Assembly: GCA_041749275.1 (NCBI GenBank) | Contig: JBGTBQ010000439.1 | Span: forward strand, 1 to 8,409 | Origin: JBGTBQ01 sp041749275 | GTDB lineage: Bacteria > Acidobacteriota > Blastocatellia > Pyrinomonadales > Pyrinomonadaceae | Direction: 5' to 3' | DNA: 8,409 nucleotides | In this document: in pieces, positions 1-6,902 of the stretch | How the letters are laid out: the number at the start of each line of letters is the position of its first letter | Position numbering within the stretch: position 1 is the stretch's first letter | Position numbers and translations under genes: made by a program | The notes under the pieces: model-generated | Databases searched by the model: none | Told to the model about the DNA's origin: nothing | The model's input: only the letters and a program-made list of their open reading frames with translations

Positions 1-775
1 ACGCGCCCGCCCCCGCCCCCAGCGCCCGCAGGTGCGACGGCGTCAGCTTCACTAAAGCCGGCTCCGCCCCCTGCAGCACCTCGCGCAGCCCTTCCAGCTC
101 CTCCCCCTCCGCGAGCAGCCGCACCGCGCCCCCGCGCAGCAGCGCCGGGTAGAGGCTCGTCACGCAGAGGTCGAAGCCCACCGACGTGTGCACCGGCGAG
201 AGCCGCAACTCAGCCGCACCGTAGAAGTCCGAGGCCCACGAGAGGTAGTTGGTCAGACTCCGGTGCTCAACCATCACGCCCTTCGGACGCCCCGTCGAGC
301 CCGACGTGTAGATGAGGTAGGCGAGGTTGCCCGCGGCGGCATGGGCCGGCAGGTTCTCAGGACTGCGTGCGGCGATCTCATCCCATTCGGCGTCAAGGAA
401 CACAGTCTGCCCCCAGTGGGCAGGCAGCGCCGCGGAGAGGTGCTCGCGGGTGAGGAGGACGGCCACCCCGGCGTCTTCGAGCATGAAGGCGGTGCGCGCC
501 AGCGGGTTCGAAGGGTCGAGGGGCAGGTAGGCGCCTCCGGCTTTAAGAATACCGAGCAGGCCGACGACCATCTCGAAGCCGCGCTCGACGCAGAGGCCGA
601 CGACGACCTCCGGGCCAACCCCCAAATCTGTTAAGTAATGGGCGAGTTGGTTGGCACGCCCGTTGAGCTCGCGGTAGCTGATCTCCTCGTGCTCGAAGAT
701 CACCGCCGCCGCGTCGGGTGTCCGCTCGACCTGCTCCTCGAACAGTTGGTGTACGCACTTGTCGAGCGCGTAATC
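1..775 (-). other. Adenylation domain of gene 3, Asn/Asp-like pocket (partial)
   Basis: Residues about 480-737. A1 ISYRELN, A2 LKAGGAYLPLDP, A3 YTSGSTGRPKGV (635-646), A4 GFDLCVTSLYP, and KLTPSHLRAL before the edge. Pocket positions readable by eye against PheA: D681, L682, T685, K722 (235, 236, 239, 278). D-L-T-K opens the known Asn and Asp codes; the remaining six positions are cut off. A glycine-alanine run (GAGAGA) ends the visible part. Confidence 0.85.
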
Positions 776-2212
776 TCGCCCCGTCTCATTCCATCGCGCC
801 AACTGCCCGCGCTCCTCTTCAGTCAGCAGCGGCAACTCTGAAACCCTCAGTTGCGGCTGTTTGGCGATGGCTGACAGAAGTGTTTGAAGATGGATTGCCA
901 GGCGCTCGATCGTTGAAGCTTCGAACAGGTCGGTGGCGTACTCCAACGCGCCGTGCAGTCCCTCGGGCGTTTCGATCATCAGCAAAGACAGATCGAACTT
1001 CGCGGTGCGACTTTGGGCGCCTACCTCACTGATGCGTAGCCCGCTGAGTTCCAACGAACTCGTCGGCGTGTTCTGTAACTGGAACAGCACTTGAAACAGT
1101 GGCGAGCGACTCGCATCGCGTTCCGGTTGCAGCTCCTGAACAAGTCTCTCGAAGGGCAGCTCCTGATGCGCGAAGGCTCCCAGACTAAGTTCGCGAACCT
1201 GTCGCAGGACGTTGAGAAAAGTCGGGTCCCCGGCGAACACCGTCTTAATCACGAGGGTGTTTGCGAAGAAGCCGATAAGCCCTTGAATCTCCGCCCGATT
1301 GCGGTTGGCGATGCCCGTGCCGATGGCGATGTCGTCCTGTGAGGTGTAGCGGTGGAGCAGGGTTTGGAAGGCCGCCAGCAGAGTCATGAACAACGTCGCG
1401 CCCTCTTGGCGCGCAAGCCTGTTTATGGCCTGAGTCACTTTGGGCTTGACCGTGAAGAATCGAGACGCCCCCCTATGGCTTTGGACGGCAGGGCGAGGAT
1501 GGTCGGTGGGTAATTGAAGCTCGGTTACGTCGCCGAGTTGCTGCTTCCAGTAGTCCAGATGCTGCTCAAGGACTTCGCCCTGCAACCAGTCTCTCTGCCA
1601 CCTCGCGTAATCGGCGTACTGAATCTCAAGCTTCGGAAGCGGCGAGGGCCGACCCGCCGCGAATGCTTCGTAGAGCGTCGCCACTTCTTTGATGAGCACG
1701 CCGATGGAGATGGCGTCGGTGATGATGTGGTGCATCGTCACCAATGCCACGTACTCTTCGCCGCCTAACCACACCAGCGCGACGCGCAGAAACGGGCCGA
1801 GGCTGAGGTCGAACGGGCGCCGCAACTCCTCTTTGACGAGGCGTTGCGTTTCCGCCTCACGCTCTTCTTCGAGCAGGGTGCTCAAGTCAACGAACGGCAG
1901 GGGAATATGAACCGGCGGGTTAATAATCTGCAGGGCCTGGCCGTCAACCGCCGCGAAGGTGGTGCGCAGCACGTCGTGCCTTCGCCGTATCTCGTTCAGC
2001 GTCCGTTCCAGCACCGAGACGTTGAGACGACCGCTCAGGCGCAGGAAGGCGGGGACGTTGTAAAAATGGCTGGCAGGCTCCAACTGGTTGAGAAACCAGA
2101 GCCGCTGCTGCGCGAATGACATCGGCGGCAACTTGGAGACTACCAACGCGCGCTTCTCCGGCGGAAGCTGTGTCAGGCGATTTACAACGTCGGTCATTTG
2201 GCCCTCGTTCAT
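1..2212 (-). CDS. NRPS, N-terminal part: condensation and adenylation domains (partial, 3' end beyond left edge)
   Basis: The frame is open without interruption from ATG 2212 to the left edge; I translated all 737 codons and found no stop or frameshift. ATG 2197 is an alternative start with a better ribosome site. Order: short leader helix (residues 1-28), C domain (29-450), linker, then an A domain from about residue 480 that is cut between motifs A4 and A5. The protein begins with a C domain just downstream of a PKS module without a thioesterase. It should therefore accept the beta-hydroxyacyl chain and form an amide with its own amino acid. The partial pocket D-L-T-K predicts Asn or Asp. 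The carrier and anything after it are outside the window. Family certain, substrate moderately so. Confidence 0.95.
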   Translation of the reverse strand, partial: MNEGQMTDVVNRLTQLPPEKRALVVSKLPPMSFAQQRLWFLNQLEPASHFYNVPAFLRLSGRLNVSVLERTLNEIRRRHDVLRTTFAAVDGQALQIINPPVHIPLPFVDLSTLLEEEREAETQRLVKEELRRPFDLSLGPFLRVALVWLGGEEYVALVTMHHIITDAISIGVLIKEVATLYEAFAAGRPSPLPKLEIQYADYARWQRDWLQGEVLEQHLDYWKQQLGDVTELQLPTDHPRPAVQSHRGASRFFTVKPKVTQAINRLARQEGATLFMTLLAAFQTLLHRYTSQDDIAIGTGIANRNRAEIQGLIGFFANTLVIKTVFAGDPTFLNVLRQVRELSLGAFAHQELPFERLVQELQPERDASRSPLFQVLFQLQNTPTSSLELSGLRISEVGAQSRTAKFDLSLLMIETPEGLHGALEYATDLFEASTIERLAIHLQTLLSAIAKQPQLRVSELPLLTEEERGQLARWNETGRDYALDKCVHQLFEEQVERTPDAAAVIFEHEEISYRELNGRANQLAHYLTDLGVGPEVVVGLCVERGFEMVVGLLGILKAGGAYLPLDPSNPLARTAFMLEDAGVAVLLTREHLSAALPAHWGQTVFLDAEWDEIAARSPENLPAHAAAGNLAYLIYTSGSTGRPKGVMVEHRSLTNYLSWASDFYGAAELRLSPVHTSVGFDLCVTSLYPALLRGGAVRLLAEGEELEGLREVLQGAEPALVKLTPSHLRALGAGAGA
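288..328. repeat. 41-base direct repeat, copy 1 (A3 motif of gene 3)
   Basis: Identical base for base to 8288-8328, in the same orientation, exactly 8000 bases away. It codes on the minus strand for NLAYLIYTSGSTGR. The protein motif is conserved in all A domains, but identity at every third codon position is more than protein conservation requires. Confidence 0.9.
863..2128 (-). other. Condensation (C) domain, probably LCL-like
   Basis: Residues 29-450 of gene 3. C1 MSFAQQRLWFL (31-41), C3 HHIITDA (161-167), C4 YADYARWQRDWL, C5 IGFFANTLVIK, and RDASRSPLFQVLFQLQN near C7. The second histidine (162) and aspartate 166 are kept, but the glycine after the aspartate is alanine. No epimerase lies upstream and the donor is a polyketide carrier, so an LCL-like or hybrid C domain fits; a phylogeny would settle it. 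Confidence 0.92.
2202..2206 (-). promoter_or_regulatory. Possible ribosome binding site deciding the start of gene 3
   Basis: Two in-frame ATGs are possible for gene 3. The first, at 2212, has no purine-rich site before it and an in-frame TAG at 2221-2219 bars any earlier start. The second, at 2197, has GAGGG four bases upstream. The protein then starts MTDVVNRL, which suits a C-domain leader helix. The 34-base gap to the PKS stop shows no terminator hairpin, so the genes are probably in one operon. Confidence 0.45.
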
Positions 2213-2246
2213 TAATGTCTAGTTCGCTGCCCCGCCCGTCCCGGGT

Positions 2247-5200
2247 TCACGAAGACTGTTCTACTTCGCTGAGCAATTCATCAATGGTGCTGTCCATGTG
2301 AGCCACAATCGGGAGGCTGTAGGGGCTCAACTCTTTCTTCTCGGCGCGCTCACGCTCGACGGCCGCGGCGAGCGCGCTGACGGTCGGCGATTCGAATAAG
2401 GCGCGCAGGGGTATCTCGACGTGAAAGTCCTGGCGCAGCCGCGCCGTCAGCTGAATGGCGAGCAGCGAGTGGCCTCCCAACTCGAAGAAGTTATCGTGGG
2501 CGCCGACCTCTCCTATTCCCAAAAGCGTTTGCCAGACTGCCGCTATCTGCCGCTCAAGCTCCGAAACGGGCGCGACGAAGGTGTTCTTAAGCTCGGGCCG
2601 CGGGTAGAGGTTGGGCGCAGGCGCATTGTGTCGCGTCTCCGAATCGCTCAACGATTCGAGCTTGACCCAGCGGTCGAGACGCGTTTGCAGGTCGCTCGTC
2701 GAGATGACCAACTGCGGCGTCCTCCAGTCGGAGCAGAGTCGTCGGAAGACCTCCGCGCCTTCGGCGGGCGTAATCCCTAGGTGGGACATTGCTGCGCCCG
2801 GTGCGTTGTTCTGTGTCCTCTGCTCTTGCAGCTGCCAGCCGTCCCAGTTGACGCTCGCCCACAGGGCGCCGCCCCCTTTGGACTGGCACGTGGCGAAGGC
2901 GTCCATGAAACAGTTGGCGGCCGCGTAGGCCGCGAAGCCGAGCCCGCCGAGAATCGCGGAGAGTGAAGACATCAGCAGGAAGAAATCCGGTCGGGTCCTG
3001 CTGAACACCTTCTCAAGCACCACTAGGCCTTCGACCTTCGCCATCAGGATGTTTTCGCATTCACCCGGGTTCGTTTCGTGAATGGCCCGCAGCGAGGTTT
3101 CCCCGCCGACTCCGGCCGCGTGAACGACTCCGTCTATGCGCCCGAATCTTTCCAGCCCGCGCGCGACGACGGCGCGCATCTCTTCCTCGTTCGCGACATC
3201 GGCGCGCGCAACCATCACCTCCGCGCCCAGCTCTTCGAGCGCCCTTAGCTTGCGAATCTTGACGCTCAACTGATCCTGCTCGTCGTGTGTCGCCAGCCAA
3301 TCCTCCCACTCGTCCCTTTCGGGCCACGGGGCGCGGCCCGTAAGAATGAGTTTCGCCCGCGTGGAACGCGCAAGCTCTTCGGCTAATATCAACCCCAGCC
3401 TCCCGAGCCCGCCGGTCAGCAGGTAGGTGCCATGCTGCTTGAGAATTGAAAACTGTTCCGCGCTCTTCTCCAGCCGCGTCGGCTCGAAGGTCTGTACCCA
3501 GCGGTGCGCGCCGCGGTAGGCGACCACCGTTTCCGCCGAGGCCAGTTCGAATTCGAGGAGGAGGTCTTCGACGAGTTTTCTCCCGGGCGTCGAGTCCCCC
3601 GCGGTCGCCGTTATATCTATCGTGCGGCAGTGAATGTTGGGGTGTTCCTGTGGGATGACTTTGCACAGCCCCGTTATCGTGGCGCGCTCGGGGGCCAACG
3701 CCTCCTCACCCGTCACTTCATGAAGACCGTTCGTCACGACGAACAGACGAACCGCCTCAGCCGGGTAATTCGCGCTGACGGCCTGGGCCAGAAAAAGCAG
3801 ACTGTAAAAGCCCTCATAGCTGGCCTCGCCCAGCGTGTCCGCATCGATACCGTCGGCTCGCGTCGGGAGACTGTTCCATAAATGCACGACGCGGCGCGTG
3901 ACGAAACCCTTTGCGCGCAGCTCCTTCAGCAGCGCTTCGTAATCGTGTTGCGACCTCGGGTTGATGGTGTAGCTATGGTCGCCCGACTTCTCGAAGCGTT
4001 CCCCGGCCTTCACGACGACGCACCGCTTTCGTTTCGTGAGGTCATCGGCAAGCTCACGCCCTAACTCGTCTGCGGCGGCAAACACCAGACATCCTTCGTC
4101 CCGCTCCGACGCCTCCTGCGCCCTTCGCAACGGCGGCGAGCGCTTCCATGAGGGGACATAAAACCACTCTGCCACGTCGGTCTTCTTTGGCGGCGCGGCG
4201 GGCCCGGTCTGCCGGGGGGCCGTTATCGCGCGCGGCTCGACCCAGAAGCGCTGACGCTCGAACGGGTAAGTGGGCAGCGGCAGTCGCCGACGTTCCTCGC
4301 GCGTGTAGAAGTTGCGCCAGTTGATGGCGACACCCTGAAGCCATAGAAGTCCCAGCGTCCGCCACAGGTGCGCGACATCCGACTGCGACTCGGACGCGTG
4401 TCGTAAGCACGAGAGGGCTTTCGGAGTGGCGGCGCCGGGATTGTTCTGTCTGACCAGAGAACTTAAAGCGCGCCCCGGCCCGACCTCCAACAAAACATTT
4501 CCGGCTTCCCCGCACAACTCTTTGAGGCCGGCCGCGAACTGAACTGTCTCGCGCAGGTGCCTGGCCCAGTAATGCGGATCGGTCGCCTCCTCGGCGGTGA
4601 TCCAGCCGCCGGTGACGTTCGATATGTACGGCAGTGTTGGGGGGTTGAGTTTGACGCCGCGCAAGACTTTGAGAAAGGGTTCGATTACAGGTTCGACCAT
4701 CGCGGAGTGAAAGGCGTGGGAGGTATGCAGGCGACGCGACGGAATCTCCTTCCGCAGCAGTCTCTCTTCAAGCCCCGCAATCTCCTCCGCAGGGCCCGAG
4801 GCGACGCACAACGAAGCGCCGTTGACTGCCGCCAGGGAGAGTCCGGGGCCGAGCATCGCGCTAACCTCGGCCGCGGGCAGCGCGATGCTGCACATGGCCC
4901 CCGGCTCGACGCTGCCCATCAGGCGACCGCGCGTCGCCACCAGACGCAACCCGTCTTCGAGTGAGAAGACGCCTGCCATGCAAGCCGCCACGTATTCGCC
5001 GACGCTGTGGCCGATCATCGCCGCGGGCTTGATTTCCCACTCCTGCAACATCTTCGCGAGTGCGTACTCGGTGGCGAAGAGCGCGACCTGCGTGACGGAC
5101 GTTTGTGCAAGCCGTCGCCCGGCCTCCTCGGCCTCCTCCGACGGCGGGAAGAGGATGTCTCGCAGGTCGCCCTCGAGAATCGGTTCGAGGAGTCGGGAGC

Positions 5201-6902
5201 ACGCGTCGAGCGGCTCGCGGAAGGCCGGCACGAACTCGTAAAGTTCCCGTGTCATGTTGACGTACTGCGCCCCCTGCCCCGGGAACATGAAGACCGCGCG
5301 GGTTTCGGCAGTTTCGCAAGTCCCACTCAGGGCGGCGTTGCTTCCCCCGCCTTCGAGGGCTTCGATTGCGTCTTTAACGTCCCGGCATACTACGGCGCGC
5401 CGTCGGCCGAACTGTTTGCGGCCAACGTGATGGACGTAAGCCACGTCCGCGAGATTTACGTCGGGGTTGTCTTTCAGATACGCGAGCAGTCTCGCGTGCG
5501 CCGCGTCGAGCGCGGACGGGGTTCTGGCGGAGAGCGTCAGCAGTTGGTACGGCCCCGAGACGCTCGACGGCTGGCGGGCCGGGGCTTCTTCAAGTATCAC
5601 GTGCGCGTTAGTCCCGCCCACGCCGAAGGAACTGACGCCCGCGCGGCGCGGCGCGGCGCGGCTCTCCCACTCTCGCAGCGACGTGTTGACGTAAAAAGGG
5701 CTGTCCTCAAAATTAATCTCCGGGTTGGGGGTCACAAAGTGGAGGCTCGGGGGCATCGCCTTGTGCTTCAGGGCCAGTACGGTTTTGATGAGACCGGCCA
5801 CGCCGGCGGCGGCGTCGAGGTGCCCGATGTTCGTCTTCACCGTGCCGAGGCCGCAGAATCCTTTCCTCCGCGTCCTTGCGCCATAGGCTTTCGTCAGCGC
5901 GGCGATCTCGATCGGGTCGCCGAGCCGCGTGGCGGTGCCGTGCGTCTCGATGTAAGTTATCGTCTCCGCCTCCACCCCGGCCATGGACAAAGCCTCGGCG
6001 ATCGCCCGCGCCTCGCCTTCCACACTCGGTGCGGTGTAACCGATCTTCGCAGAGCCGTCGTTGTTAATGGACGAGCCCTTGATGAGGGCGTGGATGTAAT
6101 CGCCGTCGGCGAGTGCCGCCGACAGTTGCTTCAACACGACGAGCCCAACGCCGTTGCCGCCGACCGTCCCTGTCCCATCGGCGTCGAAGGCGCGACAGTG
6201 CCCGTCCTTTGAAGCAATGCCCCCCTCCTTGTAGATATAACCGCTGCCCTGCCGGCTGTTGATTGAAACTCCGCCCGCCAGTGCTATGTCGCACTCGCCG
6301 CTCAGAATGCTCTGGCACGCGACGTGAATCGCCACCAGCGAAGTTGAGCAGGCCGTCTGGACGACATAACTGGGCCCTTTCAGGTTCAACTTGTAAGAGA
6401 CTCGCGTCGTCAGAAAATCGGCGCTGTTACCGAGCATCAGCTGGCCGAAGCCGGCGGACTGGGCGAGCTCCGGGTTGGTCGAGAGGTTGTTGAATAGGTA
6501 GGTGGGGCTGGAAACGCCCGCGTAAATGCCGATCAATTTTTGGCAAGTCTCAGGGTTGTAGCCCGTGTCCTCTAGGGCCTCCCACGCACACTCCAGCAGG
6601 AAGCGATGTTGCGGGTCGAGGATTTCCGCTTCCCTCGGATTGAACCCGAAGAAAGCTGCGTCGAACTTGTCAATATCTTCCAACAGCCCTTCCGCCGCGA
6701 CATAGTTCGGGTCATTTGCCAGCGAGGCGGGCACGCCCGCCGCGACGACGGCCGCCGCCGACAGGATTTGAATGGACTCGACCCCGTCGCGCAGGTTTGA
6801 CCAAAACTGGCTCACGTCACGCGCGCCCGGGAATCTGCCTGCCAAGCCGATGACGGCTATCGCCGTGTCATCAATCTCGACGGATGTTCTGTCGCTAGTC
6901 AC
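2247..6902 (-). CDS. Type I PKS module, KS-AT-KR-carrier (complete, 1551 aa)
   Basis: One extension module of a modular cytoplasmic PKS. Domains by residue: KS 12-438, AT 535-835, KR with its structural half about 910-1360, carrier 1443-1515, then a 36-residue tail. The KS should take an aminoacyl or peptidyl chain from the upstream NRPS carrier. The AT supplies malonyl-CoA, the KR reduces the beta-ketone to an alcohol, and no DH or ER is present, so the hydroxyl stays. There is no thioesterase, so the chain is passed on, most simply to the C domain of the next gene 34 bases downstream. Start GTG and stop TGA (2247-2249) are both visible. The N-terminus lacks a long coiled coil, as is usual for a KS fed by an NRPS. 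The tail (1516-1551) ends in an acidic stretch, DSTIDELLSEVEQSS, that could help docking (inference). All catalytic residues I looked for are present. Confidence 0.97.
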   Translation of the reverse strand: MTSDRTSVEIDDTAIAVIGLAGRFPGARDVSQFWSNLRDGVESIQILSAAAVVAAGVPASLANDPNYVAAEGLLEDIDKFDAAFFGFNPREAEILDPQHRFLLECAWEALEDTGYNPETCQKLIGIYAGVSSPTYLFNNLSTNPELAQSAGFGQLMLGNSADFLTTRVSYKLNLKGPSYVVQTACSTSLVAIHVACQSILSGECDIALAGGVSINSRQGSGYIYKEGGIASKDGHCRAFDADGTGTVGGNGVGLVVLKQLSAALADGDYIHALIKGSSINNDGSAKIGYTAPSVEGEARAIAEALSMAGVEAETITYIETHGTATRLGDPIEIAALTKAYGARTRRKGFCGLGTVKTNIGHLDAAAGVAGLIKTVLALKHKAMPPSLHFVTPNPEINFEDSPFYVNTSLREWESRAAPRRAGVSSFGVGGTNAHVILEEAPARQPSSVSGPYQLLTLSARTPSALDAAHARLLAYLKDNPDVNLADVAYVHHVGRKQFGRRRAVVCRDVKDAIEALEGGGSNAALSGTCETAETRAVFMFPGQGAQYVNMTRELYEFVPAFREPLDACSRLLEPILEGDLRDILFPPSEEAEEAGRRLAQTSVTQVALFATEYALAKMLQEWEIKPAAMIGHSVGEYVAACMAGVFSLEDGLRLVATRGRLMGSVEPGAMCSIALPAAEVSAMLGPGLSLAAVNGASLCVASGPAEEIAGLEERLLRKEIPSRRLHTSHAFHSAMVEPVIEPFLKVLRGVKLNPPTLPYISNVTGGWITAEEATDPHYWARHLRETVQFAAGLKELCGEAGNVLLEVGPGRALSSLVRQNNPGAATPKALSCLRHASESQSDVAHLWRTLGLLWLQGVAINWRNFYTREERRRLPLPTYPFERQRFWVEPRAITAPRQTGPAAPPKKTDVAEWFYVPSWKRSPPLRRAQEASERDEGCLVFAAADELGRELADDLTKRKRCVVVKAGERFEKSGDHSYTINPRSQHDYEALLKELRAKGFVTRRVVHLWNSLPTRADGIDADTLGEASYEGFYSLLFLAQAVSANYPAEAVRLFVVTNGLHEVTGEEALAPERATITGLCKVIPQEHPNIHCRTIDITATAGDSTPGRKLVEDLLLEFELASAETVVAYRGAHRWVQTFEPTRLEKSAEQFSILKQHGTYLLTGGLGRLGLILAEELARSTRAKLILTGRAPWPERDEWEDWLATHDEQDQLSVKIRKLRALEELGAEVMVARADVANEEEMRAVVARGLERFGRIDGVVHAAGVGGETSLRAIHETNPGECENILMAKVEGLVVLEKVFSRTRPDFFLLMSSLSAILGGLGFAAYAAANCFMDAFATCQSKGGGALWASVNWDGWQLQEQRTQNNAPGAAMSHLGITPAEGAEVFRRLCSDWRTPQLVISTSDLQTRLDRWVKLESLSDSETRHNAPAPNLYPRPELKNTFVAPVSELERQIAAVWQTLLGIGEVGAHDNFFELGGHSLLAIQLTARLRQDFHVEIPLRALFESPTVSALAAAVERERAEKKELSPYSLPIVAHMDSTIDELLSEVEQSS
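2358..2576 (-). other. Carrier domain at the PKS end, PCP-like
   Basis: Residues 1443-1515, phosphopantetheine site DNFFELGGHSL with Ser1479 (codon 2466-2468). By position this is the ACP holding the malonyl and beta-hydroxyacyl groups. By sequence it looks like an NRPS carrier (GGHSL) rather than a PKS ACP (usually DSL with a following V-E-L-R-N-R helix). This suits delivery to an NRPS C domain. Confidence 0.9.
2823..4175 (-). other. Ketoreductase (KR) domain with structural subdomain
   Basis: Residues about 910-1360. The first half is the degenerate Rossmann subdomain; the catalytic half starts at the NADPH loop TGGLGRLG (1163-1170). Lys1289, Ser1313, Tyr1326 (codon 2925-2927) and Asn1330 have the spacing of an active KR. 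The LDD fingerprint of B-type KRs is absent (HAAGVGGETS) and the A-type tryptophan three residues before Ser1313 is a leucine, so the alcohol configuration cannot be called from the usual rules. Confidence 0.93.
4398..5300 (-). other. Acyltransferase (AT) domain, malonyl-CoA type
   Basis: Residues 535-835 of the PKS. FPGQGAQY (540-547) opens the domain; the nucleophile is Ser633 in GHSVGEY (codon 5004-5006). The specificity motif is HAFH (729-732), which in cis-AT modules goes with malonyl-CoA; methylmalonyl ATs have YASH. The extender should therefore add two unbranched carbons. The post-AT linker LPLPTYPFERQRFW is intact. Confidence 0.93.
5589..6869 (-). other. Ketosynthase (KS) domain
   Basis: Residues 12-438 of the PKS. 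Catalytic triad complete: Cys185 in TACSTSL (codon 6348-6350), His321 in HGTATRLGDPIE and His361 in NIGHLDAAAG. It performs the decarboxylative Claisen condensation. The HGTGT motif reads HGTAT, a conservative variant that leaves the histidine. The domain closes with SSFGVGGTNAHVILEE, the normal KS end. Confidence 0.95.

Noticed and set aside
2..20. G/C run at the left edge as an insertion or low-complexity element
   Set aside because: It reads as in-frame GGG/GCG codons (Gly-Ala) within the A domain; too close to the edge to judge further.
188..634. Several short open frames on both strands between 188 and 1910
   Set aside because: All overlap the continuous C-A reading frame on the minus strand, whose motifs are clear from start to edge.
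2213..2246. Promoter or terminator in the gap between genes 2 and 3
   Set aside because: Only a CCCGGG palindrome is seen, without a hairpin stem followed by T residues or -35/-10 boxes.
5641..5657. Short GC tandem repeat (GCGCG units)
   Set aside because: It codes for the SRAAPRR stretch near the KS end, keeps frame and is common in GC-rich genes.
5007..6212. Open frame of 401 codons on the plus strand opposite the KS and AT domains
   Set aside because: It lies wholly antisense to well-conserved catalytic domains, has no recognisable domain and is Arg/Gly/Val-rich as expected for the complement of GC-rich coding DNA.
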